Assembly (NCBI GenBank): GCA_015069605.1
Contig: SVII01000010.1
Location: 1-47,950 of the forward strand
Origin: Clostridiales bacterium
GTDB taxonomy: Bacteria; Bacillota; Clostridia; Christensenellales; Borkfalkiaceae
Direction: 5' to 3'
DNA length: 47,950 bases
A model generated the notes under the pieces. It was given only the letters and a program-made list of their open reading frames with translations. It was not told where the DNA came from and ran no database searches. Made by a program: the position numbers and the translations under genes. Shown piece by piece: positions 26,605 to 35,410 of this stretch; position 1 is the stretch's first letter; each line of letters begins with the position of its first letter.

Positions 26605-27417
26605 TTACTGTATGGCTTTTTTTATTTTTTCTACGTTCGCTTTCCCGATTTCATAACCCTTATCATAAGCAAATTCCATACGTTTAAAGGTATACTGGCT
26701 CATTTCGCCAAGTTCGGGTTCTAACCAAATATCATAATATTTTTTGTCGAGTTTTTTCAAAAGCGCCGTACGGTGATTGTCCATAATGTCGATCGCTTCT
26801 AACATTACCCCGATAGGGCCTGGCATATCTTCCTTGCAATGCCGTTGTCCCAAAACGTCCACGACAACGACTACTTCCGCGCCCATTTCTTTTACTTGTT
26901 TATAGGGTACGCGTTCTAATACGCCGCCGTCCACAAGCCGTTTGCCTTCCCTTTCCGTCGGCAAAAATATCGACGGAATTGTGGAGGATGCCACCACGGC
27001 GTCCAAAACACTGCCTTCTTTGAAAACAACGGTTTTTTGCGCAATCATATCCACCGCTACGCAACGAAAAGGAACTTCTAAATCAGTAAAATTGATATCC
27101 CCAATATAATGGGATAAAATTCTACGCATTTTTTTTGTATCGAAAAATCCCCCGCGTTTTTTAGTGGGCATAATTAAATCAAACAGTCGCAAACTGTTTA
27201 TCGCGCGTTTCATTGAATCCACAGGGACCCCCGCAGCGCACGCCGCGCCCACCACCGAGCCCATGGACGTACCTGCTATATAATCGGGTTTGATTCCCTC
27301 TTCTTCTAAAGCTTTTAAAAAGCCTATATGCGCCACGCCACGGCTTCCGCCTGCACCAAGCGCCAATCCTAATTTCTTTGACACCTTTTGCTTTCTCCCT
27401 CTATTCCTCATCCTCAT
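26605..27417 (-). CDS. Patatin-like phospholipase, YlbK/RssA-like
   Basis: A serine acyl hydrolase of 270 residues. The oxyanion loop GAGGSRG is at 21-27, the nucleophile elbow GTSMG at 49-53 (Ser51), and the catalytic aspartate sits in DGG (Asp163), so the Ser-Asp dyad is complete. It has no signal peptide and should be cytoplasmic or peripheral to the membrane. AAGGAG precedes the ATG at 27417; an in-frame ATG two codons on is an alternative. In Bacillus the related ylbK lies close to rsmD-coaD, and the same genes are near here, with DAHP synthase between. Confidence 0.88.
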   Translation of the reverse strand: MRMRNRGRKQKVSKKLGLALGAGGSRGVAHIGFLKALEEEGIKPDYIAGTSMGSVVGAACAAGVPVDSMKRAINSLRLFDLIMPTKKRGGFFDTKKMRRILSHYIGDINFTDLEVPFRCVAVDMIAQKTVVFKEGSVLDAVVASSTIPSIFLPTEREGKRLVDGGVLERVPYKQVKEMGAEVVVVVDVLGQRHCKEDMPGPIGVMLEAIDIMDNHRTALLKKLDKKYYDIWLEPELGEMSQYTFKRMEFAYDKGYEIGKANVEKIKKAIQ

Positions 27418-27461
27418 AATTTCTCCTTATTGTTATGTAAAATTATGAGAATTCACTTTAC

Positions 27462-28484
27462 TTACACTTGTTCTGCTATTTGGAAAAGCAATCGTTCCGT
27501 ATCCTCCCAGCCAAGACAGGGATCGGTGATCGAACACCCGAAAATATCGTCGTGTTTCTGATTTCCTTCCACCAAAAAGCTCTCTATCATGAACCCTTTT
27601 ATAAGCTGTTTGAACTCCGCATCCGCACGGCGATTTTTCATCACCTCTTCCGCAATGCTGATTTGCCGTTGAAATTGCTTGCCTGAATTAGAATGATTAC
27701 AATCGATTACCACTGCAGGATTTTTTAAATCGTTTTCTGCGTATATTTTTGCAACTTGCATCACCGTTTCATAATGGTAATTGGGTACGTCTTCTCCTAA
27801 ACCGTTGACACCACCACGTAAGATTGCATGCGCATATGGATTCCCGTTCGAACGCACTTGATAATTTTTATATTTAAAAATTTGCGAGTTTTGCGCTGCA
27901 AATACGGAATTCATCAGCGCCGAGAGATTGCCGCTCATGGGATTTTTCATGCCTACGGGCGCATCTATTCCGCTTGCAACTTGGCGGTGGAGTTGATTTT
28001 CCACGCTCCGAGCACCGACGACGTGATAGGATAAAAGGTCTTGCACGTACGCCGAGTTTTCGGGATACAGCATTTCGTCCGCCGCCGTCAACCCCGATTC
28101 TTCAATCGCTGCTAAATGTAACGAGCGACTGCTACGAATTCCTCGTGCTATATCCTCCGCGCCTTCGGGATCGGGTTGTAAAAACATACCTTGGTACCCT
28201 ACCCCTTTTGTCCTCGGTTTATTTGTATAAATCCGCGGAATGATTACAAGTTTCTCTTTTAATTTTTCATTAAGTTTTCCAAGACGAGCAACGTATTCCA
28301 ACGTAGGCGCAGATTTATGCGCAGAACAAGGGCCGACCACGATTAACAGTTTTTGACTGCGGCCTGCAAGCACGTCACAAATTTCTTCGTCACGTTCCTT
28401 TTTAATTGTTTGCAGTGCCGCCGTCAGCGGTTGCGCTGCAATAAATTCTTCAGGCTCTGGAATAAAAAACTGCTTTTCCAACAT
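27462..28484 (-). CDS. DAHP synthase, class I (AroG/AroF type)
   Basis: 3-Deoxy-D-arabino-heptulosonate 7-phosphate synthase condenses PEP and erythrose 4-phosphate, the first step of the shikimate pathway. The protein has 340 residues. The signatures VVGPCSAHK (near 48-56) and KPRTKGVGYQG (near 89-99) bind PEP and phosphate; the metal site includes the Cys of GPCS and the His of the CNHSNSGKQ segment. It is the class I alpha type, usually feedback-inhibited by an aromatic amino acid. It stands between coaD and the patatin gene, with no other shikimate gene in the window and no visible leader peptide. Confidence 0.94.
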   Translation of the reverse strand: MLEKQFFIPEPEEFIAAQPLTAALQTIKKERDEEICDVLAGRSQKLLIVVGPCSAHKSAPTLEYVARLGKLNEKLKEKLVIIPRIYTNKPRTKGVGYQGMFLQPDPEGAEDIARGIRSSRSLHLAAIEESGLTAADEMLYPENSAYVQDLLSYHVVGARSVENQLHRQVASGIDAPVGMKNPMSGNLSALMNSVFAAQNSQIFKYKNYQVRSNGNPYAHAILRGGVNGLGEDVPNYHYETVMQVAKIYAENDLKNPAVVIDCNHSNSGKQFQRQISIAEEVMKNRRADAEFKQLIKGFMIESFLVEGNQKHDDIFGCSITDPCLGWEDTERLLFQIAEQV

Positions 28485-28516
28485 TATCCTGCTCTCCTTC
28501 TCTTTCGTATCGTTGT

Positions 28517-29014
28517 TTACGCTTTATTTTTCGCTGTTTGGATATAATTCTTAACTTCTTTCGTCACATACTCGTCAATCGGCGTGCCGAATTGCAGGCT
28601 GTTGCGTACCATAGACGAACTGACGTGCAATAATTCCTGCCGACAAGGCAGATATACCGTCACCAAATCCGGATCAAGTTTCTTGCTTGCGTAATAGTTC
28701 GCATTTTCGAAATCGAGATCGATTCCATTGCGAATACCGCGAACGTAAAATTTTGTATTTTCTTCTTTTAAAAGCTCTGCCACCGTACCCGTGTACGCAA
28801 TCACGCGCAGGCGGGGTTCGTTTTGAAACATCAACGCAAGCATTTCTTTTCTTTGTTCGACCGTAAAATACGGAGCTTTGTTGGGATTGACCAAAATCGC
28901 CACGACCACTTCGTCGAACAGTTTTAAACAATCCGCCACCATCGCTTTATGTCCCAGCGTAGGCGGATCAAACGTGCCAGCAAAAACACATTTTCTATTT
29001 TCTTGCTTTATCAT
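28517..29014 (-). CDS. coaD: Phosphopantetheine adenylyltransferase
   Basis: CoaD makes dephospho-CoA from 4'-phosphopantetheine and ATP. The 165 residues match the family. The nucleotidyltransferase motif is GTFDPPTLGH (13-22), where most relatives have GSFDPITNGH, and VSSSMVR (near 131-137) is the second ATP-binding motif. RGIRNGIDLDFE is also typical. The ATG overlaps the rsmD stop (ATGA) and has GGGAG upstream. The rsmD-coaD pair is a widely conserved arrangement. Confidence 0.95.
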   Translation of the reverse strand: MIKQENRKCVFAGTFDPPTLGHKAMVADCLKLFDEVVVAILVNPNKAPYFTVEQRKEMLALMFQNEPRLRVIAYTGTVAELLKEENTKFYVRGIRNGIDLDFENANYYASKKLDPDLVTVYLPCRQELLHVSSSMVRNSLQFGTPIDEYVTKEVKNYIQTAKNKA

Positions 29015-29577
29015 ACGTTTTCTCCCGTTTCGGCTGTTTTTCTAAAAAATGTTATATACGTTTTGCCATATTTGCGTTCGTCGTATTTTTCCAAGCCCTC
29101 GATTTCCCCTTCAAACGCGCGGTCACGTTCATACACGGCGATACCTTTGTCCGTCAATAACCCCTTTTGCGCTATCTTATTTAACGCTTTTTCTCCGTAA
29201 TCAAACCGATAAGGCGGATCAATAAAAATCAAATCAAACTGTCCACGCAAAGTTTCCAAACACACAGCGTAATCATAATTGATGACCTTCGCTTCTTCAC
29301 CGCCAACGGCAATTTTTAACGTCGCTAAATTTTTCTTTAAGATCGCAATGCTGTCTTTCGCGCAATCGTTAAAGACAACCTCTTTCGCGCCGCGGGATAA
29401 ACTCTCTAACCCCAAAGCGCCGCTACCCGAAAATAAATCCAACACTCTTGCGCCGTATAATTTCAAAGCCAAAATATTAAAAAGAGATTCTTTTACGCGA
29501 TCGGACGTAGGACGAACTTCTTCGCCCGCAAATTCCGACAACACTCTACTTCTATATTTTCCGCCGATAATCCTCAT
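29011..29577 (-). CDS. rsmD: 16S rRNA (guanine966-N2)-methyltransferase
   Basis: RsmD methylates G966 of 16S rRNA in the assembled small-subunit precursor. The protein has 188 residues. The start MRIIGGKYRSR and the VRPTSDRVKESLFNIL segment are hallmarks; the SAM site is LDLFSGSGALGLE, and the catalytic DPPY motif is intact in IFIDPPYRFD. GAGG lies nine bases before the ATG. It is translationally coupled to coaD. Confidence 0.95.
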   Translation of the reverse strand: MRIIGGKYRSRVLSEFAGEEVRPTSDRVKESLFNILALKLYGARVLDLFSGSGALGLESLSRGAKEVVFNDCAKDSIAILKKNLATLKIAVGGEEAKVINYDYAVCLETLRGQFDLIFIDPPYRFDYGEKALNKIAQKGLLTDKGIAVYERDRAFEGEIEGLEKYDERKYGKTYITFFRKTAETGENV

Positions 29578-29631
29578 AGTTTTCGCCTCTTTTTCGGTGC
29601 TTACGCTTACTTCAACGCGCGCCTGCCCTGC

Positions 29632-30360
29632 TTATTTACGCTTTTTAGGCTTTGTTCCAGGCAAGCCGCCGTAGTTAATCTTCTTTTCTTTAGTTTGTTC
29701 CGCTGCCGCCGCTTTATCCGCAAGTTCTTGCTGACGAATGGTCTTTGCACGACGAGCATACGCACCGACTATGTATAAAACTCCCGTAACGACAATGGGA
29801 ATCAATGCAAACAGCAACGAAAGAAAATAGCTTACAGCAACGCCGCTTGCGTTTGCAAAATACAAAGGCAAAAGCGACCACCCCGACAGCAAAAAGCCCA
29901 AAAGCACGATAACAGATATTGCGCCGCCGTTTAATCCACCGTCGATTTTTGCTTGATTACAACCGAAAAGAATCCCGAAGATGATTGTAAAAATCGCCAT
30001 GTATGCACCGATAACAAAGCCTTTCCATTCGCGGTATTCTTTCGCTTCTTTGTGTGTGGAAATCTTATAACCGCTGCCATATTTTTCCGCTGTCACACGC
30101 TTAATATTGCCCGAAACGAGCATTTCAAACTGACTGCCGCCGCATGCCCACGCAATCAAAGCATTGTATGCCGCTACCGCTACAATACAAACGATTGTCC
30201 AAAGGAGTTTCGTGTTGTCCCACGTCAAATCCTCTTTCAGCGTCAGCAACATTAAAATCGTGCCTGCGCAAAGATACATAAACAACGCAGGTAAAGCGTC
30301 TTTAAACATTTCCCACGCGTATCTGCCGATTTTTTTGAGTGTAGTTTTAATTTGTGCCAT
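29632..30360 (-). CDS. Unrecognised multi-pass membrane protein
   Basis: A 242-residue protein with five to six hydrophobic segments (about 20-40, 52-72, 113-132, 146-166, 172-200) and a charged, basic cytoplasmic tail ending GTKPKKRK. No enzymatic motif is visible. Segment 75-110 is soluble and lysine-rich and includes the short SGYKISTHKEAKEYREWKGF stretch. It sits between rsmD and ygfA, with GGAG eleven bases upstream of the ATG. I do not recognise the family; a lineage-specific membrane protein is the safest description. Confidence 0.7.
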   Translation of the reverse strand: MAQIKTTLKKIGRYAWEMFKDALPALFMYLCAGTILMLLTLKEDLTWDNTKLLWTIVCIVAVAAYNALIAWACGGSQFEMLVSGNIKRVTAEKYGSGYKISTHKEAKEYREWKGFVIGAYMAIFTIIFGILFGCNQAKIDGGLNGGAISVIVLLGFLLSGWSLLPLYFANASGVAVSYFLSLLFALIPIVVTGVLYIVGAYARRAKTIRQQELADKAAAAEQTKEKKINYGGLPGTKPKKRK

Positions 30361-30398
30361 ATCCGTAAATTCTCCGATATTCTTTTGTTTTTGTAATT

Positions 30399-30974
30399 TT
30401 ATTTTGTGTTTTTTATTTGAATAATACGCTTGTCCGTTACAATCGCAGTAAGCCTTTGATCGTGCGGTTCAAAAGGAACGCTTTTTCGCACTTGGAAATC
30501 GTAACAATACCCGATTCGCTCCGCCTTGGGATATTCCCTTAAAAACCGATCGTAGTACCCTTTGCCGTACCCCAAACGATTGCCCTTTTCATCTACCGCC
30601 AACAATGGTAAAACGATATAGTCAATCGCTCCGTCGTACCGTTCTCCTACGGGCTCACGTATGCCCATATGCGAAAGCGTGAAATCGTCGCCGAATTGTA
30701 CCATCATCATGCTTTTATCTTCCATTCGAGGACAATACACTTCGTGACCAAAGCGTACAAGCGTTTCAATTAACCCGTCCGTCGGCGCTTCCATAAAAAA
30801 GGAAAGATAAATGAAAAATTTGCGTTTTTCTTTTATGCCTTGTGCGGATAAAAACGCTTGAAAATTTTCCAACAACAATCTTTCTTTCACGTCGCGGTTT
30901 TCATTTTCTACGCGACGGTTTTTCATGTATTCGCGCAAGCGCGCCTTTTGTATTGCTATCGGTTCGTTGTTCAT
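30399..30974 (-). CDS. ygfA: 5-formyltetrahydrofolate cyclo-ligase
   Basis: This enzyme converts 5-formyl-THF to 5,10-methenyl-THF with ATP. With the start at ATG 30974 it has 191 residues, the family's normal length, and the N-terminal IQKARLREYMKNRR helix lines up with relatives. The LGYGKGYYDRFL motif that binds substrate and ATP phosphate is intact. This start overlaps the end of alr by 74 bases in another frame and has only a weak GGAAG ribosome site. An ATG at 31049 adds 25 residues without family resemblance; one at 30923 is also possible. Confidence 0.88.
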   Translation of the reverse strand: MNNEPIAIQKARLREYMKNRRVENENRDVKERLLLENFQAFLSAQGIKEKRKFFIYLSFFMEAPTDGLIETLVRFGHEVYCPRMEDKSMMMVQFGDDFTLSHMGIREPVGERYDGAIDYIVLPLLAVDEKGNRLGYGKGYYDRFLREYPKAERIGYCYDFQVRKSVPFEPHDQRLTAIVTDKRIIQIKNTK

Positions 30975-32055
30975 TGCTTCCGCAAAATGCAGTTTCGTCG
31001 TCATCATAGATAAACTCCGCGCGACGGGTTGCCGCGCATAATACTTCATACGAAATTGTACCCGTCGCCTTTGCGATTTTGTCAGCGTCGGTTAAAATTA
31101 GAACTTTTTCCCCGCGCCTTGCCGTGCTTTTTCGCATACACACGTCCATACAAAGATTGTTCAAAATTTCGTCTTCGTGAAAAATCCCATTGTTCGCTGT
31201 TCGTAAAAAACCGTCAGCGTAACCAAAGCGACATATGGAAACATTTTGTATTTCCCGAAGTTCCTCTTTTGTGCGCTTATTACCATACCCAACGCCACCA
31301 AAAGAAAGTTGGCGGTTTATCACGGTGGACGAACTCACCGTCATACCTTTCTGTAAAAGAAATTTCGCGCTTTTTTTGCTTTCCATATCGGGAAAATAGC
31401 CGTATAGACCTATACCGATACGCGTCATGTCAAAGGCAAATTTTTCACCTAATAACGCTGCGTACGTGCCGCCCAGGTGCGCGATGACGTGTGGATAATA
31501 TCGTTTGCATATCTCCAACATACGACAAAAGAGAATTCGTTGTTCTTCCGAAGTTTCCTCATTCGTCGTATATAAATGGGAATAAATCCCGCTCACCCTC
31601 ACGAACGGATCATTTTGTAAAAAAGCACATACTTTTCCCAGCATAGATCCATTCATACCGTAACGGTTCATTCCCGTATTGACTTTTAAATGTACTTGTA
31701 AAGGGAGCTTTTTCTCACCGCAAATTTGCGACAGCAATTTTGCCGTATATAAATCGGGAACGCTGGCGATAAAACCATTTTCCGCGATTGCAAGCCCTTC
31801 CTCTTTCGTCAACGGCGGTGTGAAAATCAAAATATCTTTACCACACGCCGCCGTGCGAATTTCCAAACCTTCTTCTATCAGCGCCACCGCAAAGCAATCG
31901 GCAATCCCCTCTAATGCATTGACCACTTCTTCCGCTCCGTGTCCGTAGGCGTTTGCTTTCACCACCGCGCACAAGCGGTTTTTCGTCAGCGAGGAAAAGA
32001 GTTTTGCATTGCTTTGTATGTGTCCCAAATGGATTTGCGCTGTAATTTTCTGCAT
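30901..32055 (-). CDS. alr: Alanine racemase with C-terminal extension
   Basis: A PLP enzyme that makes D-alanine for peptidoglycan. The protein has 384 residues. The PLP lysine is Lys33 in VVKANAYGHG, and the second catalytic base is Tyr257 in GGVGYGN. The usual HxANSAA segment reads HLGGTYAAL (193-201), and the phosphate-side arginine in TRIGIGLYG is kept. The family normally ends near ISYEVLCAATRR; here about 30 further residues follow, encoded by DNA that also encodes the start of ygfA. The ATG has no ribosome site and a TATAAT lies only five bases upstream, so the mRNA is leaderless or nearly so. Confidence 0.93.
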   Translation of the reverse strand: MQKITAQIHLGHIQSNAKLFSSLTKNRLCAVVKANAYGHGAEEVVNALEGIADCFAVALIEEGLEIRTAACGKDILIFTPPLTKEEGLAIAENGFIASVPDLYTAKLLSQICGEKKLPLQVHLKVNTGMNRYGMNGSMLGKVCAFLQNDPFVRVSGIYSHLYTTNEETSEEQRILFCRMLEICKRYYPHVIAHLGGTYAALLGEKFAFDMTRIGIGLYGYFPDMESKKSAKFLLQKGMTVSSSTVINRQLSFGGVGYGNKRTKEELREIQNVSICRFGYADGFLRTANNGIFHEDEILNNLCMDVCMRKSTARRGEKVLILTDADKIAKATGTISYEVLCAATRRAEFIYDDDETAFCGSNEQRTDSNTKGALARIHEKPSRRK

Positions 32056-32060
32056 TCTAC

Positions 32061-32091
32061 ATTATATGCAAATATTGTAAAAACTGTGCAA
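32061..32091 (-). promoter_or_regulatory. Possible leaderless promoter of alr
   Basis: TTGCAC (32091-32086), a 19-base spacer and a perfect TATAAT (32066-32061) stand so close to the ATG at 32055 that transcription would start at or within the start codon. The long spacer lowers confidence. If it is not used, alr depends on read-through from the zinc-ribbon gene with no ribosome site. Confidence 0.45.
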
Positions 32092-32102
32092 ACACTAGGT
32101 TA

Positions 32103-32804
32103 TTATTCGCTAAAAATTACCCTATGGCAGCTGTCGCATTCAATCGTTACGCCGCCTTTTAATTTACTTCTTTCCGCAAGAGGCGGTTCCATGCTGCAGA
32201 ACGGACACCGATCGCCGATCAGTGCGCCCACAACGGGGAAAATGCGCTCCTTTCTCTTCGTTTGATATTTTTCCATCATCTCCGTGGGAACGTCTTTTGC
32301 AATCGCTGCAAGCTGCTTTTCGATTGCCTTACGTTCGTCTTCGCGAGACGCCTTAACTGCTTTGTATTTTTCGGAAACTTCCGCGTACTGTTTCTGTGCG
32401 GAAATAACTTGTTTTTTAAGTTTTTGGTATTCCGCATCCGTTTCTTTGATGCTTGCCGTCAAAGCGTTGAGATCCGCCTTTAATTTCTTAAGCTGTTCTA
32501 CAATCGACTGCGCTTTTTTCTTATAGAAAGCGATATCCGCGCCGCCCGTCACGAGTTCGTCAAGATTTTCAAAATCTTTCAACGTTTCTTCCGTAGCCAA
32601 ATATTTTTTAGATAATTCGACTGCTTCGTTCTTTAAAGAAACTGCTTTCACTTCCAACGCATCCAACTTTTCAGGAGCCGTTTCTAAAAACTTTTTCACC
32701 TTTACGTATTCCTTTCTCTCGTCGCAACTTGCAAGTTCACGTTCTAATTTGTAAAGCTGTTTGTCGATTTCCTGATAGTTTAAAATTGCTTGTAATTTTG
32801 ACAT
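32103..32804 (-). CDS. Coiled-coil zinc-ribbon protein (zf-RING_7 type)
   Basis: A 233-residue protein: residues ~5-185 form a long antiparallel coiled coil and the C-terminus is a C4 zinc ribbon (CPFC and CDSC, about 22 residues apart). The layout matches the PF02591 family, which includes Helicobacter HP0958. The role in Firmicutes is not established; an adaptor or nucleic-acid-binding role is proposed for relatives. ATG 32804 with GGAGG upstream is preferred over a codon 33 bases earlier that would overlap nif3. The pairing with nif3 is seen in many bacteria. Confidence 0.88.
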   Translation of the reverse strand: MSKLQAILNYQEIDKQLYKLERELASCDERKEYVKVKKFLETAPEKLDALEVKAVSLKNEAVELSKKYLATEETLKDFENLDELVTGGADIAFYKKKAQSIVEQLKKLKADLNALTASIKETDAEYQKLKKQVISAQKQYAEVSEKYKAVKASREDERKAIEKQLAAIAKDVPTEMMEKYQTKRKERIFPVVGALIGDRCPFCSMEPPLAERSKLKGGVTIECDSCHRVIFSE

Positions 32805-32820
32805 GATATATCTCCTCCTA

Positions 32821-33645
32821 TCAAAGCAAGATTTCATCCGTGTGATATACGCACGGAATCTCTACCTGCTGACAGATTTTTTCATAATATTTTTTAAATC
32901 CGTATTCCTCGGATGCAAAATGTGTCAACGTCATCACTGAAAGACCTTGTTCTAAAGCCATCGCAATTACGTGATGTTTAAAATCGGACGAAATTAAAAC
33001 GTCCGCGCCGTTGTTCTTTGCAAAAGCGATTGCGCCTTCGTCCCCGCCTGCGCCGCAAAAACTCGCGACACGGCAAATTTTCTTATCCGCATGGCCATAC
33101 GTTTCAATATGCTCTGCGGAAAATTCCTCTTTTACGGCTTTTTTCAACGCCGACAAAGAAACAGTCGGGACGTCGTAAACTCTACCGTAAGCACCACCTG
33201 AAAACGTGTGCATAGTTTGTAAATTTTTAACGTCGATTGGCGCATTATTGCCGCAAGCATTCTTCGCGGAAATTAAAATCCCCTGCATAAGGCTTTCGTC
33301 CGTACCGCCTTGCGCTAAATCCAAATTCAAATGCATGGATATAACGGAAATCCCGTTTTTGATACATTTGATAAGTTTGTTCCCCAACAAATCGCCTATC
33401 GTGATTTTTCCGATTTTACCAAAAATGGCAGGATGGTGGGTAATGATTACATTCGCGCCCATTTGTACGGCTTTTTCGATTGCCGCATTGCTCAAATCCA
33501 ACGAAAATACCATACCGTTGATTTCGTCGCCCGTATCCACCAAAATACCGCTGTTGTCGTAATAACCAAGCGATTGACACATTTCGTCGCTGAGTCTTTT
33601 GGGGGCGATCTCGTCGGCTATTTTATAGATTTCACTTAATTTCAC
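32821..33645 (-). CDS. Nif3-like dinuclear metal-centre protein
   Basis: A 274-residue member of the Nif3/YqfO/DUF34 family, whose two-metal site suggests a hydrolase role; GTP cyclohydrolase I type 2 annotations of this family are not reliable. Metal ligands are visible in ITHHPAIF (near 68-75), in HLNLDLAQGGTDE and near the C-terminus in SDFKHHVIAMALEQG. The length is the short form without the extra CutA-like insertion of YqfO. The start is GTG with GGAG nine bases upstream, and it overlaps trmK by 14 bases. Confidence 0.92.
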   Translation of the reverse strand: MKLSEIYKIADEIAPKRLSDEMCQSLGYYDNSGILVDTGDEINGMVFSLDLSNAAIEKAVQMGANVIITHHPAIFGKIGKITIGDLLGNKLIKCIKNGISVISMHLNLDLAQGGTDESLMQGILISAKNACGNNAPIDVKNLQTMHTFSGGAYGRVYDVPTVSLSALKKAVKEEFSAEHIETYGHADKKICRVASFCGAGGDEGAIAFAKNNGADVLISSDFKHHVIAMALEQGLSVMTLTHFASEEYGFKKYYEKICQQVEIPCVYHTDEILL

Positions 33646-34312
33646 CGCTCAACACTCCTTCCAGTCTTTTCCTTTTTTCTTCCAACGCCGCGCGGCTTTC
33701 CTCTTGTAAGTTTTCCCGCGAAAGATAGGCGTTTGTATTTTTTAACTGCTTTTGCGTTCGCTGTATAAACGCTTTCGGCATCGTTTGCAAATTCTCTCTA
33801 CCGTACTCGTATTCGGCGTCAGTATAAGGTTCGGTAGTTTTATCCTCCGCCTTTCCACCCACGATTACGTCGTAAAATTTAACGTCTTCAAACGTAAAAT
33901 CCCGTTCGATATAGCCGCTATTGTCTAAAATATACCGACGTAATTTTTCCGCGTCGTGCATAGGCTGAAACACAAACCGTTTGGGAATAAATCCGTATTT
34001 TTTATCGGATAAAATATCCACTATCTCACTGCCACCCATACCTGCAATCAATACTTCGTCCGTATTGCTTGGTACACCGTAAAAACCGTCGCCAAGTACG
34101 GAAACCGCCTTGCCGTTTTGGATATATTCCGCAAGCAAACGTTCCGCTTTTGCCAAACTGCCCTTACTGATGTCGGATAAAATTGCCTTTTTACACAAGC
34201 CTTTGGACAGCATGTATTCCGAGCAATAGCCGTGGTCGCACCCCACGTCTGCAAACGTTTCTGCCGCCGTCAATAACGAACACAATACGTCTATGCGTTT
34301 ACTGTAACTCAT
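33632..34312 (-). CDS. trmK: tRNA (adenine22-N1)-methyltransferase TrmK
   Basis: TrmK methylates A22 of bacterial tRNAs. The protein has 226 residues: a Rossmann methyltransferase domain with FADVGCDHGY (20-29) as the SAM motif and LIAGMGGSEI (near 87-96) as the family signature, then a C-terminal coiled coil. The ATG shares one base with the rpoD stop (TAATG). rpoD-trmK-nif3 is a typical Firmicute neighbourhood. Confidence 0.94.
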   Translation of the reverse strand: MSYSKRIDVLCSLLTAAETFADVGCDHGYCSEYMLSKGLCKKAILSDISKGSLAKAERLLAEYIQNGKAVSVLGDGFYGVPSNTDEVLIAGMGGSEIVDILSDKKYGFIPKRFVFQPMHDAEKLRRYILDNSGYIERDFTFEDVKFYDVIVGGKAEDKTTEPYTDAEYEYGRENLQTMPKAFIQRTQKQLKNTNAYLSRENLQEESRAALEEKRKRLEGVLSGEIK

Positions 34313-35367
34313 TATTCAAGGAAATCTTTTAATTTCTTACTGCGCGAAGGGTGACGGAGTTTTCTCAATGCTTTCGCTTCAATCTGACGGATACGTTCAC
34401 GCGTAACGTTAAATTCTCTACCTACTTCTTCAAGTGTACGGGGCTTTCCGTCGTCGATACCATAACGCAAACGCAATACTTTTTCTTCGCGGGGCGTCAA
34501 GGTGTCCAACACGCCGAGAAGCTGTTCTTTGAGCATTGTGAATGCCACGGAATCACTGGGAGTCGTCGTCTTTTCGTCTTCAATGAAATCTCCCAAATGG
34601 CTGTCTTCTTCTTCACCGATCGGCGTTTCTAACGATACGGGGTCTTGTGCGATTTTTTGGATTTCACGAACTCTTTCTTCCGTTACGCCCATTTTTTCAG
34701 CGATTTCACTGGGCGTAGGTTCACGACCGAGTTCCTGCAACAATACACGTTGTACTCTCGTCAATTTATTAATAGTTTCTACCATATGCACGGGAATACG
34801 AATGGTACGCGCTTGGTCTGCAATGGCACGCGTGATCGATTGACGAATCCACCACGTTGCGTACGTGGAGAATTTGAAACCTTTTTGGTAATCGAATTTT
34901 TCTACCGCTTTCATCAACCCGAGGTTGCCTTCCTGAATCAAATCCAAAAAGAGCATACCGCGACCTACGTAACGTTTTGCAATCGAAACCACCAAACGCA
35001 AGTTCGCTTCCGAAAGACGCTTTTTCGCCGCTTCGTCGTTTTCCTGCATACGTTTTGCAAGCTCGACTTCTTCTTCCGCGGAAAGCAGGGGCACACGGCC
35101 GATATCTTTCAAATACATTTTCACGGGATCGTCTAAGCCGATGTCCGAAAGGGCTTGTTCAAACAACTCTCTATCTCTTTGATCCTCGTCCACGATTTGA
35201 ATGCCTGCTTCTGCAAGCGATTTGTAAATCAAATCCATTTGCTGCGCATCAAAATCGAACTTCTCCACCTTGTCGCACAGCTCGTTGGTGTTGATGTTCC
35301 CTTTCTTGCCGTACTTGTTGATGAGTTCTGCTAAAATTTCATTAAGTTTTTGCTCGGATATATTCAC
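34312..35367 (-). CDS. rpoD: Primary sigma factor RpoD (SigA)
   Basis: The housekeeping sigma factor, 351 residues, a short form like those of Firmicutes. Region 1.1 is a small N-terminal domain (1-60). Region 1.2 opens near 79 with [11 protein letters not shown]. Region 2 carries [19 protein letters not shown] and [15 protein letters not shown] for -10 recognition and melting. Region 3 and the [11 protein letters not shown] linker follow, and region 4.2 ends with [20 protein letters not shown], the -35-binding helix-turn-helix. GTG start with GGAGG eight bases upstream. The consensus TTGACA/TATAAT promoters in the window are those expected for this factor. Confidence 0.98.
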   Translation of the reverse strand: MNISEQKLNEILAELINKYGKKGNINTNELCDKVEKFDFDAQQMDLIYKSLAEAGIQIVDEDQRDRELFEQALSDIGLDDPVKMYLKDIGRVPLLSAEEEVELAKRMQENDEAAKKRLSEANLRLVVSIAKRYVGRGMLFLDLIQEGNLGLMKAVEKFDYQKGFKFSTYATWWIRQSITRAIADQARTIRIPVHMVETINKLTRVQRVLLQELGREPTPSEIAEKMGVTEERVREIQKIAQDPVSLETPIGEEEDSHLGDFIEDEKTTTPSDSVAFTMLKEQLLGVLDTLTPREEKVLRLRYGIDDGKPRTLEEVGREFNVTRERIRQIEAKALRKLRHPSRSKKLKDFLE

Positions 35368-35410
35368 CTTTTTATCCTCCGTTTATACCAAACAGTTTTC
35401 TGTTTTTTTC

